DNA of 19,022 nt, from assembly GCA_022563275.1 (NCBI GenBank), contig JADFNR010000067.1, positions 1 to 19,022 of the forward strand, given 5' to 3'. Of this stretch, positions 6,958-13,787 are shown piece after piece (positions within the stretch are counted from its first letter, which is position 1; every line of letters begins with the position of its first letter). This DNA is from Chloroflexota bacterium (lineage in GTDB: Bacteria; Chloroflexota; Dehalococcoidia; UBA3495). The translations under genes were made by a program, and so were the position numbers. The notes under the pieces were generated by a model. That model worked only from the letters and a program-made list of their open reading frames with translations. It was not told the DNA's origin and did no database searches.

Positions 6958-7911
6958 CTACTTCCCCTCAAAGAACCGCCTCGGGTTCTGGACCATTATC
7001 TGGTCGATCACTTTATCGGAGACGCCCAGTTCCCTTAGGCGGGGGAGCACGTTCCGGGTGATGAAGTTGTAGCCGTCCGGGTTGTACTTGATCCGCTGTT
7101 CCTGTACGGCGAGCCCGTACCTGGCCTTGGGCACCGAGTGGTCGTGGGAGAGCATGATCCGGCCGGCGTGGCCCGCGTCGATCAACTGCTTGGCCAGTTG
7201 GGTCCGTTCCTCCCATAAGGGAGTGCCAGGCCGGCGTCCGCCAGGGAAACGGTCCAGACCCAGCCAGACACCCTTTTTCAGGAGGCCCAGCAGGTAGCCC
7301 ATGTCCATGTCATCGTTGCTGTGGCCGATGTAGACCCGGTCCATGTCAACACCCTCGTCCATGAGGATACGTACCTGTTCTTCCCCCACCCGGTCCGGCG
7401 ACCAGGTGTGAGTGGAGATGGGGACGCCGGTGCGGACAGAGGCCTGACCGGCGGCCCGCAGCACTATCTCTTGCGGCGGCGTGATCCCGCCCTCATCGCT
7501 GGCGACCTTGATGATGCCCGCCTTTATCCCGGTCCCCTCGATCCCGACCTCGATCTCCCTGACATAAAGATCGGCGATGACCTCGGGCGCCAAATCGATG
7601 AACGGGCGCGGCACCGCCAGGTGGTTCCCGGTGGCGGCGATAATATGCACGCCCGTGGCCTGGGAGACCTGCTTCATCATCTCGACGTCCCGTCCCAGGT
7701 CGATGGTGCTCACGTCGATGATGGTTCGGAGACCTTCACGGTAGGCTTCCTTCAAAGTGGCGTTGGCCTGCTCGATGATCCCCGAACGGTCGATGAGTTC
7801 GGGAAAGGTGCGGAGGATGCCGGCGGCGCTGGTGGCCAGGTGTTCATGGCTCAGGGTGAATCCCAGGTCCGCCGTGTCCACGGGCCCCAAAACTGTATTC
7901 ACGGTTGACAT
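6958..7911 (-). CDS. Phosphotriesterase-family metal-dependent hydrolase
   Basis: A 317-residue TIM-barrel enzyme of the amidohydrolase superfamily, PTE branch, with a full set of binuclear metal ligands: HEH (His22, His24), a carboxylated Lys candidate Lys135 (GIIKVASDEG), His168 (STHTW), His197 (IGHSND) and Asp257 (LSHDHS). Members hydrolyse lactones, esters or organophosphates; for most bacterial members a lactonase or esterase role is more likely than phosphotriesterase. Length matches the family. The ATG has GAGGGAG about 8 bases upstream. The gene stands alone, with the HNH gene 124 bp downstream on the same strand. Confidence 0.92.
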   Translation of the reverse strand: MSTVNTVLGPVDTADLGFTLSHEHLATSAAGILRTFPELIDRSGIIEQANATLKEAYREGLRTIIDVSTIDLGRDVEMMKQVSQATGVHIIAATGNHLAVPRPFIDLAPEVIADLYVREIEVGIEGTGIKAGIIKVASDEGGITPPQEIVLRAAGQASVRTGVPISTHTWSPDRVGEEQVRILMDEGVDMDRVYIGHSNDDMDMGYLLGLLKKGVWLGLDRFPGGRRPGTPLWEERTQLAKQLIDAGHAGRIMLSHDHSVPKARYGLAVQEQRIKYNPDGYNFITRNVLPRLRELGVSDKVIDQIMVQNPRRFFEGK

Positions 7912-8254
7912 GATGTTGCTCCCTCAAGTTATCTGTCCAAACATTCTAATACCCATCAGGGTGGGCCGTTAGGGTGAAAATAAAGTCCCTTCCTCCGCAG
8001 CGAGGTTTTGCCCTAAAACTGTCATTCTGAGGCCGTCCCAACGCGCCGGGAAATAATTAGGCCTTCTACCAATCTAGATATTCTTAGAGGGCGCCTCGAA
8101 CGATCCAGAAAAAGGTTGGACTATGAAAGTAAGCAAAGGGGCACGGATCGCAAGTAGCCATCAGATAGAAAGAGTCCGAAATCATCGAGCGCATTGGAGC
8201 AGAGGCACAGTCTACCAGAGCCGTTGAGCCGAGAATCGCCAGGCCGCTCTGAGA
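7912..8254. other. Gap with no gene seen
   Basis: This stretch holds the leader of the phosphotriesterase-like gene (ribosome binding site at about 7920-7926) and then about 330 bp in which I see no convincing coding frame, RNA gene or repeat. It adjoins the decayed regulator at 8255-8636 and may be its degraded downstream flank. Confidence 0.5.
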
Positions 8255-8636
8255 TTATCCGGGCAGAAGTCCAAGGCGGGTCGTCACGCTAATCAATTCT
8301 CCGCGGGCCCGAACATCAAGTTTGGCCCATCCGGCAATCATTGATCACAATAGCTGCTCCCTGTCAAAATGCGTTAGCCGAAGCTGAATTTTGTTTTATC
8401 AACAACGGCGGCCGATTAATATCTCTAGCCGCAGGCTGTGCTGTGGCTGCCAGATCCAGGAAAACGCCACCGAGATTGCCTGGCCACAAGACAATGCGGT
8501 CAGCCTTGGATACCCGGGCCAAAATATCCACGATATTTCGGGATTTCTCTTCGAAACTCTGTGCATCGGCAAGGATCGCCGCGACCTGAGACACGCCTTT
8601 CGACTGGCTAGTACGGGCCTGTTCCGATTCCGTCAA
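8255..8636 (-). pseudogene. Decayed GAF-domain / LuxR-type HTH regulator gene
   Basis: From 8636 the minus strand encodes a GAF-domain start: VSQVAAILADAQSFEEKS, ILARVSKADRIVLW, DLAATAQPAARD and SASANAF. A TGA follows (8364-8366), and the same frame carries on as QGAAIVIND, as a GAF domain would, so the TGA looks like a CGA-to-TGA nonsense change. Then, in another frame from about 8326, comes AKLDVRARGELISV-TRLGLLPG and a stop (8255-8257), a good match to the last two helices of a LuxR-family HTH domain. The middle of the gene is missing. The intact gene would have been a sensor-regulator. The 5' end is also damaged: the frame opens with TTG directly after a stop, next to the palindrome at 8630-8650. 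Confidence 0.65.
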
Positions 8637-8650
8637 TTAATAATTGACGG
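8630..8650. repeat. Perfect 10-bp inverted repeat, operator-like
   Basis: The arms CCGTCAATTA and TAATTGACGG are exact complements around a single A. The AT-rich centre and GC ends resemble an operator for a dimeric regulator more than a terminator. It sits at the 5' edge of the decayed GAF-LuxR gene, so it may be that gene's old control site, or a deletion or insertion scar. Confidence 0.55.
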
Positions 8651-8901
8651 CGTCCGGGTGGCAGGACTGAAATACGTCTCCGACTAGGACTTACCTTAAG
8701 TTATCGAATGCGGCTTCCTCTACGGGGAAGTAAAGTAGAGTCCAACCACGCCATGGTTTGATATCGTGCGGCACTAGAAAACCAGCTGAACCAGTCTGGG
8801 ACCGCTTGAACGACAATTCCCGAAGCCAAAATGTATGTAGGTGGCGCTCGCTCAACCCAGGATGAGCGGTTGGGTGAGCAGGCTGGCGTAGCGGAACCCG
8901 A

Positions 8902-8928
8902 GTAGGCGCGGGTTTAAAACCTGCCCGA
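8902..8928 (+). repeat. REP-like hairpin repeat, copy 1
   Basis: GTAGGCGCGGGTTT followed by AAAACCTGCCC is an imperfect palindrome. Its complement recurs at 9105-9131, about 200 bp away, in inverted orientation. Confidence 0.6.
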
Positions 8929-8972
8929 CGCATCAGAGTCAATTTCCATCCATCGAAAACGCATCCAAAACA

Positions 8973-9056
8973 CCGCTCATGGTGAGCTCCGACCGCGGTC
9001 GAGCGCCGATTCTTTCGAGCGTCCTCCCCGATATATCGGGGGACCCTTCGAACCAC
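8973..9056 (+). repeat. Interspersed repeat (GGTGAGCTCCGAC ... TTCGAACCAC type)
   Basis: It begins CCGCTCATGGTGAGCTCCGAC and ends TTCGAACCAC, the same two halves as at 10986-11049, with different DNA between. The insert contains a perfect 16-bp palindrome CCCCGATATATCGGGG (9026-9041). Confidence 0.6.
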
Positions 9057-9104
9057 GGTGCGGCGTCAGCCATACTTGTTCCAGGAGACTTGACGGTTGC
9101 ACAG

Positions 9105-9131
9105 GTGGGCGGGTTAAAAACCCGCGCCTAC
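9105..9131 (-). repeat. REP-like hairpin repeat, copy 2 (inverted)
   Basis: GTGGGCGGGTT-AAA-AACCCGCGCCTAC is a near palindrome and, reversed, matches copy 1 at 8902-8928 with a few differences. Confidence 0.6.
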
Positions 9132-9171
9132 GAAGTGATGCCATTATCCGCATCTCAAACAGGCTGAGATT

Positions 9172-9200
9172 CCGTTCGTGGTGAGTTCCGTCGAACCACC
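9172..9200 (+). repeat. Interspersed repeat, compact copy
   Basis: CCGTTCGTGGTGAGTTCC followed by GTCGAACCACC. This is the shortest form of the family seen here, with the two halves directly joined. Confidence 0.6.
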
Positions 9201-9288
9201 GTCCTGCTCCTTGTCTGATTCGTCCTCTGCCCCAACCCGCCCTTATGCTACGATTGCCCCGTCATGACCGGTGACGGCAGGAGGGACC

Positions 9289-10965
9289 ATGGGCGACGAT
9301 GCTGCCAGGGAAGAATTGCAGGAAGCCGCGCGGGAGTACGAGAGCAGGCTGGCAGACCTGTTGGCTCGCCAGGGGGAGCCGCCAAAAGCTCCCCAAACCA
9401 GCTACGGCATGCCACTAAAGGCTGTTTACACACCAGAGGACGCGGCGGACCGGGATTACCTGGAAAATCTGGGATTCCCTGGGACCTACCCTTTCACACG
9501 GGGGATCCGTCCGGATATGTACCGCGGACGCCTGTGGACCATGCGCCAGTACGCCGGCTTCGACACTGTAGAAGAGACCAATTCGCGGTTCCGGCATCTG
9601 CTGGAACAGGGCCTCGGCGGCATGAATGTGGCCTTTGACCTGCCCACCCAATTAGGCATGGACCCGGACCACCCCCAAGCTACGGGAGAGGTTGGGAAAA
9701 CTGGCATCTCTTGTCCCTCGGTGCGCCAGATGGAGACCCTCTTCCGGGATTTGCCATTGGAGCAGGTCACTCCATCCCTCACGGTGAACGCATCGGCCCA
9801 GTCCGTGCTGGCCATGTATGTGGTGACCGCCCAACAACAGGGAATCACCCTTGAGCAGATCGGCGGGACGACCCAGAACGACATCTTGAAGGAATTCATC
9901 GCCAGAGGAAACTATATATTCCCTCCCGGCCCGTCGTTGAAGATGGCGGTGGACCTCTTCGAGTATTGCGCTGGGCACCTGCCCCGGTGGAACTTCATCA
10001 ATATCTGCGGTTACCACGTGCGGGAGGCTGGGTCCAGCTTGGTGCAAGAGTTGGCCTTCGCCTTCGGCAACGCCCGGGCCTATCTGGACGAGGCGCTGTC
10101 CCGTGGCATGGACGTGGACGATTTCGCTCCCCGTATCGCGTTTAATTTCAGCGTGTTCAACAACGTCCTGGAAGAGGTGGCCAAGTTCCGGGCCGCCCGC
10201 CGGTTGTGGGCCCGGCTGCTCAAAGAACACTACGGGGCCAAAAACCCGCGTTCCCTGACCTTCCGGACCGGAGCCGGAAGCGGCGGGAGCACGCTGGTGG
10301 CCCAGCAGCCGGAGAACAACGTTGTCAGGGTGACTCTTCACGCGGTCATCGCCGCCATGGCCGGGGTGCAATCTATGCACACGGCGTCCATGGACGAAGC
10401 GCTGGCGCTGCCATCGGAGGAGGCCGCTACCTTGGCTTTGCGCACCCAGCAGATAGTTGCCTACGAGAGCGGGCTGGCTGATGTGATCGACCCATTGGGC
10501 GGCTCTTACTACGTTGAGAACCTCACCGATCAGATCGAGGAGCAGGTGGGTACGTACATGAAGCGCATCGATGACCGCGGGGGTATGGTGGCGGCCATCG
10601 AGTCCGGCTGGGCGGTCCAGGAGATCGGTGAAGAGGCGTACCGCTTTCAGCGTGAGGTAGAGCAGGGGCAACGGGTCATCGTGGGACTGAACCGCTTCAC
10701 CACGGAAGATGCCCCTCCCATCGAGCTTCACCATCCCGACCCGGCCGTGGCCAGCACCGTGAAAGGCGAGATTGACGAGCTGCGGAAGGGACGGGACCAA
10801 CGGGCCCTCTCGCGTGCCTTGGAAGAGCTGAAGTCGGTGGCGAATGAAGGCGGAAATCTGATGCCTCCCACCTTGGAGGCCATCAAGTCGCTGGCCACGG
10901 TGGGGGAAGTTTCGGGTGCGTTGCGCCAGGTTTTCGGCGAGTGGCGGGCCCCGAACATTCAGTGA
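9289..10965 (+). CDS. Acyl-CoA mutase large (catalytic) subunit, methylmalonyl-CoA mutase family
   Basis: A 558-residue catalytic subunit of an adenosylcobalamin-dependent acyl-CoA mutase. Seen: PFTRGI...MYRGRLWTMRQYAGF (about 68-88), LGGMNVAFDLPTQLGMD, TQNDILKEFIARGNYIFPP, GYHVREAG, AFNFSVFNN, TFRTGAGSGGSTL-AQQPENN and the long C-terminal RTQQIVAYESGLADVIDPLGGSYYVE block. There is no C-terminal B12-binding domain, so it needs a separate small subunit that is not in the window. The position that holds Tyr in methylmalonyl-CoA mutase (GxYxTMY) is Arg74 here (GIRPDMY), so the substrate may not be methylmalonyl-CoA. The start is ATG 9289, with AGGAGGG just upstream; GTG 9271 has no such site. 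The gene stands alone, flanked on both sides by repeats. Confidence 0.9.
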   Translation: MGDDAAREELQEAAREYESRLADLLARQGEPPKAPQTSYGMPLKAVYTPEDAADRDYLENLGFPGTYPFTRGIRPDMYRGRLWTMRQYAGFDTVEETNSRFRHLLEQGLGGMNVAFDLPTQLGMDPDHPQATGEVGKTGISCPSVRQMETLFRDLPLEQVTPSLTVNASAQSVLAMYVVTAQQQGITLEQIGGTTQNDILKEFIARGNYIFPPGPSLKMAVDLFEYCAGHLPRWNFINICGYHVREAGSSLVQELAFAFGNARAYLDEALSRGMDVDDFAPRIAFNFSVFNNVLEEVAKFRAARRLWARLLKEHYGAKNPRSLTFRTGAGSGGSTLVAQQPENNVVRVTLHAVIAAMAGVQSMHTASMDEALALPSEEAATLALRTQQIVAYESGLADVIDPLGGSYYVENLTDQIEEQVGTYMKRIDDRGGMVAAIESGWAVQEIGEEAYRFQREVEQGQRVIVGLNRFTTEDAPPIELHHPDPAVASTVKGEIDELRKGRDQRALSRALEELKSVANEGGNLMPPTLEAIKSLATVGEVSGALRQVFGEWRAPNIQ

Positions 10966-10985
10966 GGCGAGTCGGGGCCAGGACC

Positions 10986-11049
10986 CGTTCGTGGTGAGCT
11001 CCGACAGGCGTCGAGAGTCACGATGAAATCGGACTTGTCGAACCACCCT
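10986..11049 (+). repeat. Interspersed repeat, split copy
   Basis: CCGTTCGTGGTGAGCTCCGAC (10986-11006) and ACTTGTCGAACCACCC (11034-11049) flank a 27-bp insert. It lies just after the mutase stop codon. Confidence 0.6.
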
Positions 11050-11093
11050 AGTTGGGCGCCATTGCCACCAGGACTATGACTTATGCGCGCCCT

Positions 11094-11116
11094 TCGACAC
11101 GCTCAGGACGAACGGA
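11094..11116 (-). repeat. Interspersed repeat, reverse-orientation copy
   Basis: TTCGACACGCTCAGGACGAA(CGG) is the complement of the CCGTTCGT..TGAGC..GTCGAA unit. It forms an inverted pair with the copy at 11145-11172. Confidence 0.6.
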
Positions 11117-11144
11117 ATCGTCCCCGTTCGCCATGCCTACACCC

Positions 11145-11172
11145 CGTTCGCGGTGAGCTGGTCGGACCACCA
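11145..11172 (+). repeat. Interspersed repeat, forward copy
   Basis: CCGTTCGCGGTGAGCTGGTC then GGACCACC. Together with 11094-11116 it could fold into a stem-loop in the gap between the convergent mutase and flavodoxin-like genes, where it might also help end transcription. Confidence 0.55.
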
Positions 11173-11177
11173 CGCCG

Positions 11178-11681
11178 CTACCCAGCCGGGTTAAGGCGCT
11201 GCACCAACTCCGCCCAGTGCCGTCCCCAGGCGTTGCAGACGGCCTCTATTTCATCCTCGGATGACTCACGCAGGGCCACCGGGCCGTAGTGGGAGGTATG
11301 GGCGTTGCCCTGGATGACCATGCCGTGGTTCAGCAGGATGTGGAGCATACTTAGCAGGGCCAGTTCCGCGCCGCTGCCCGGCCGGCTTCCTCCGGTGAAC
11401 GCCCCGCCAACCTTGCCCGATAGCGGGCCGGGATAGTCCTGGACCGCCGTGACATCGAACAGCCGCTTGATCTGCCAGTCGACGTCCCCGAAACGCACCG
11501 GAGTCCCAACTATCACACCCTTGGCGGCCAGCATCTCTTCCCATCGCACCTCTTCCACGGTGCGGACCAGGGTGCTGGCGCCGCCTTCCTGCATCCCCTG
11601 GCGGATGGGCTCCACCATGGCGCCGGTGCGGCCATTCTTGGACGTGTAGATGATCAACAGGTCGTGCTGGGTTTCCGCCAT
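11178..11681 (-). CDS. Flavodoxin-like / NAD(P)H:quinone oxidoreductase-type FMN protein (WrbA-like)
   Basis: A 167-residue flavodoxin-fold protein. The N-terminal strand LLIIYTSKNGRTGAMVEPI carries the FMN phosphate loop (S/T-K-N-G-R-T). GVIVGTPVRFGDVDWQIKRLFD and GGAFTGGSRPGSGAELALLSM are typical of the WrbA/NAD(P)H-quinone reductase group. The ATG at 11681 has GAGG about 5 bases upstream; a GTG four codons earlier lies before that site and is not preferred. It is likely a cytoplasmic electron carrier or quinone reductase that protects against redox stress. mutM ends 35 bp upstream on the same strand, so the two may share a transcript, which would fit an oxidative-damage theme. Confidence 0.85.
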   Translation of the reverse strand: MAETQHDLLIIYTSKNGRTGAMVEPIRQGMQEGGASTLVRTVEEVRWEEMLAAKGVIVGTPVRFGDVDWQIKRLFDVTAVQDYPGPLSGKVGGAFTGGSRPGSGAELALLSMLHILLNHGMVIQGNAHTSHYGPVALRESSEDEIEAVCNAWGRHWAELVQRLNPAG

Positions 11682-11715
11682 ATGATTCCTCACGGGCCGT
11701 GGCCCTACGCCGGAA

Positions 11716-12528
11716 TTAAACCTGACACTTGGGACAAAAATAGGTGCCCCGGGCGCGGACCCGGATGGCTGACATGTTGGTCCCGCAGTTGGGACAGGCG
11801 GCCTTGATGTCCCGGGGATGGGTCCAGGTGGTCAGGGCCGTGGGCGGGTCGGGCCAGTGCTGGTCGCGGGCCCGGTCGTACACGCCGTAGGCGGCGGCAA
11901 GGGAGTCGATTATCGCCTGGCGCAGCCGGGCAACTTCGTCGATGGAAAGTCCCGACGCCGGCCGTTCCGGGTGGATGCCCGCCAGGAACAACGATTCGTC
12001 GGCATAGAGGTTGCCCAGGCCGCAGACTATGGACTGCTCCAGGAGCAGGGCCTTCACCGGGGCCTTCCTGCCGGCGAAGGACTCCGCCAGTGTCTCGACC
12101 GTGAACCCGTCGTCAAACGGCTCGGGGCTCATGGTGGGCAGCACCTCGCTGGGGGAGTCAACCAGCCACAATTTGCCGAACTTGCGGCCGTCCACGAAAC
12201 GTAGTTCCCGCCCGTCGTCCAGGGGAAAGAAGTGCCGGGTCATCGGGTCGGGGTCTTCAGACAGGGGCTGTACCCGAAGCCTGCCGGTCATGCCAAGATG
12301 GATCATGAACGTAGCCGGGCCGCCACCCGAGAGTGGGAGTATCAGGTACTTGCCCCGCCGCTGAACGTCCTGGATGGTCCGGCCCTTTAGACCCTCCGCC
12401 AGTTTCGCCGCCGATGGCTTTTTGACCGTGTTGGCCCAGGTGATGTTGACGTTGGTGATGGTGCAACCCGGCAGTCCCGCCCGGACCAGGTTCCGGCGCG
12501 TGTTCTCCACCTCAGGCAGTTCGGGCAT
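11716..12528 (-). CDS. mutM: Formamidopyrimidine-DNA glycosylase (Fpg/MutM)
   Basis: A 270-residue bifunctional glycosylase/AP lyase that removes 8-oxoguanine and formamidopyrimidines from DNA. The N-terminus MPELPEVE gives the catalytic Pro2 and Glu3. Also seen: RRGKYLIL (the conserved Lys), HLGMTGRL, GLGNLYADESLFLAGIHP, and a complete C-terminal zinc finger CPNC...CPKC. The start is set by Pro2, which must follow Met directly. The frame stays open upstream, but that part reads through interspersed repeat DNA (peptides like MVRQAHHE and LILSLSKD) and is not part of the enzyme. The stop is 35 bp before the flavodoxin-like gene. Confidence 0.97.
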   Translation of the reverse strand: MPELPEVENTRRNLVRAGLPGCTITNVNITWANTVKKPSAAKLAEGLKGRTIQDVQRRGKYLILPLSGGGPATFMIHLGMTGRLRVQPLSEDPDPMTRHFFPLDDGRELRFVDGRKFGKLWLVDSPSEVLPTMSPEPFDDGFTVETLAESFAGRKAPVKALLLEQSIVCGLGNLYADESLFLAGIHPERPASGLSIDEVARLRQAIIDSLAAAYGVYDRARDQHWPDPPTALTTWTHPRDIKAACPNCGTNMSAIRVRARGTYFCPKCQV

Positions 12529-12536
12529 TTGGGGGT

Positions 12537-12561
12537 CCTTCGACAGGCTCAGGATGAGCGG
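12537..12561 (-). repeat. Interspersed repeat, reverse copy
   Basis: CCTTCGACAGGCTCAGGATG then AGCGG, directly upstream of mutM. It forms an inverted pair with 12589-12614, with a 27-bp spacer, and could fold into a long imperfect stem. Confidence 0.65.
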
Positions 12562-12588
12562 TGGTTGACGTTGCCATTGTTCTTCCTC

Positions 12589-12614
12589 CCGTTCATGGTG
12601 AGCTTGTCGAACCA
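12589..12614 (+). repeat. Interspersed repeat, forward copy
   Basis: CCGTTCATGGTGAGCTTGTC then GAACCA. It is the partner of 12537-12561 between the divergent mutM and second LLM genes. Confidence 0.65.
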
Positions 12615-12695
12615 TTGTGTTGGAACTACGACATTCTATACGGTGATACCCTCTACGACGAGTGGCAATAAACAACCCAAGTAGGTGGTGAGCCC

Positions 12696-13706
12696 ATGAA
12701 ATTCGGAATCTACAGTTCCATCGCCAACCCGCCCCGCGGCGAGGACCTTCCCCGGTGCGTGGACGAGGTGATCGAGGAGGCGCGCTTGGCCGAACAGGCT
12801 GGGTTCGACTCATGCTTCTTTGGGGAACACCACCAGGACCGGGACGGGTTTCTCCCCTCACCTCTGATCATATGCACCGCCGTGGCGGCGGCGACAACCA
12901 CGCTCAGGGTGGGGACATCGGTGATCCTGTTGCCGCTGCACCATCCGGTCCGCCTGGCCGAAGACGTCATAACCCTGGATATCATCTCCAAGGGGCGGGT
13001 GACCGTGGGCGTCGGCCTGGGCTACCAAGACGCGGATTTCCGGGCGTTCGGCGTCAAGATGTCGGACCGCGTCGAGCTGTTTGAAGAGAAGGTCCAGATA
13101 CTGCGCAGTTGCTGGTCGGGCGAGGAATTCTCCTTCCATGGGAAACACCATCAGATAGAGAACCTTCGGGTGCGGCCGGACCCGGTGCAGAAGCCGCACC
13201 CTCCCATCTGGATCGGGGCCGGCGCGCCGGTGAGCGCACGGCGCGCTGGGACCATCGGAGATGCGTTGGTCACCACGCCCAGCACCACACTGGACAACAC
13301 CTGCCGGTTGATCGATGAATACAAGCATGCCGCCGAGGCTGCCGGCAAAACGCCGTCGCCCGTGATCATGCGGGACGCCTGGGTGGCGGGCTCCAGGAAG
13401 GAGGCGGAAGAGGTCTACGGACCCGAGGTCCTGGCCGCGTACCGGTACTACTGGCGGAACGGACTGTCCGAGTTCAAGTCCATCAAGGACGAATCGGAAT
13501 TGACACTGGACCGCATCGCCAAAGACCGGCTGATCATGGGCGACCCCGAGGAATGCCTGACCGAATTTCAGCGGTGGAGTGAGAGGACCGGAGCCGAGTC
13601 CTGCCTATTGAGGCTGCGGCACGCCCATTCTGGGGGGCCGTCCCACGCCCAGATCATGAAGACCATAGACCTGATCGGCGACCGGATAATTCCCTATATG
13701 GGTTGA
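12696..13706 (+). CDS. LLM-class (luciferase-like) flavin-dependent oxidoreductase, second copy
   Basis: A 336-residue luciferase-like TIM-barrel flavoenzyme, only distantly similar to the one at 4294. Seen: MKFGIYSSI, EEARLAEQAGFDSCFFGEHHQD (about 28-49), LPLHHPVRLAEDVITLDIISKGRVTVGVGLGY (about 79-110), VRPDPVQKPHPPIWIGAGAPVSARRAGTIGDALVT (about 159-193), and a final domain ending PEECLTEFQRW...IGDRIIPYMG. GTGAG lies about 5 bases ahead of the ATG. It probably oxidises an organic substrate with reduced flavin; the substrate is unknown. It stands alone, divergent from mutM and convergent with the amidohydrolase. Confidence 0.92.
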   Translation: MKFGIYSSIANPPRGEDLPRCVDEVIEEARLAEQAGFDSCFFGEHHQDRDGFLPSPLIICTAVAAATTTLRVGTSVILLPLHHPVRLAEDVITLDIISKGRVTVGVGLGYQDADFRAFGVKMSDRVELFEEKVQILRSCWSGEEFSFHGKHHQIENLRVRPDPVQKPHPPIWIGAGAPVSARRAGTIGDALVTTPSTTLDNTCRLIDEYKHAAEAAGKTPSPVIMRDAWVAGSRKEAEEVYGPEVLAAYRYYWRNGLSEFKSIKDESELTLDRIAKDRLIMGDPEECLTEFQRWSERTGAESCLLRLRHAHSGGPSHAQIMKTIDLIGDRIIPYMG

Positions 13707-13787
13707 TGGCCCGGGCCCTGGTCCCGTCGAAGATATCGCGTACGTTTCTAATCATCGGGTCCATGGCGGGAGCCTCCGAATTTTAGA

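Larger units (their letters stand above)
8651..9288. other. Gap with repeat elements and no gene
   Basis: No frame here looks like a real protein. The stretch holds two inverted copies of a hairpin repeat (8902-8928 and 9105-9131), two members of the GGTGAGCTC-type repeat (8973-9056 and 9172-9200) and the leader of the mutase gene (TATGCT near 9244 could be a -10 box). Confidence 0.6.

Noticed and set aside
8364..8366. In-frame TGA in the GAF remnant as another selenocysteine codon
   Set aside because: The position is not a Cys position in GAF domains, a CGA-to-TGA change fits better, and the gene is broken further on.
8691..9056. Minus-strand 121-codon frame as a gene
   Set aside because: It runs across repeat elements and gives known repeat-type peptides with no domain-like pattern.
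12529..12861. N-terminal extension of the mutM frame by about 110 codons
   Set aside because: Fpg needs Pro directly after Met; the extension translates interspersed repeat DNA and runs under the second LLM gene.
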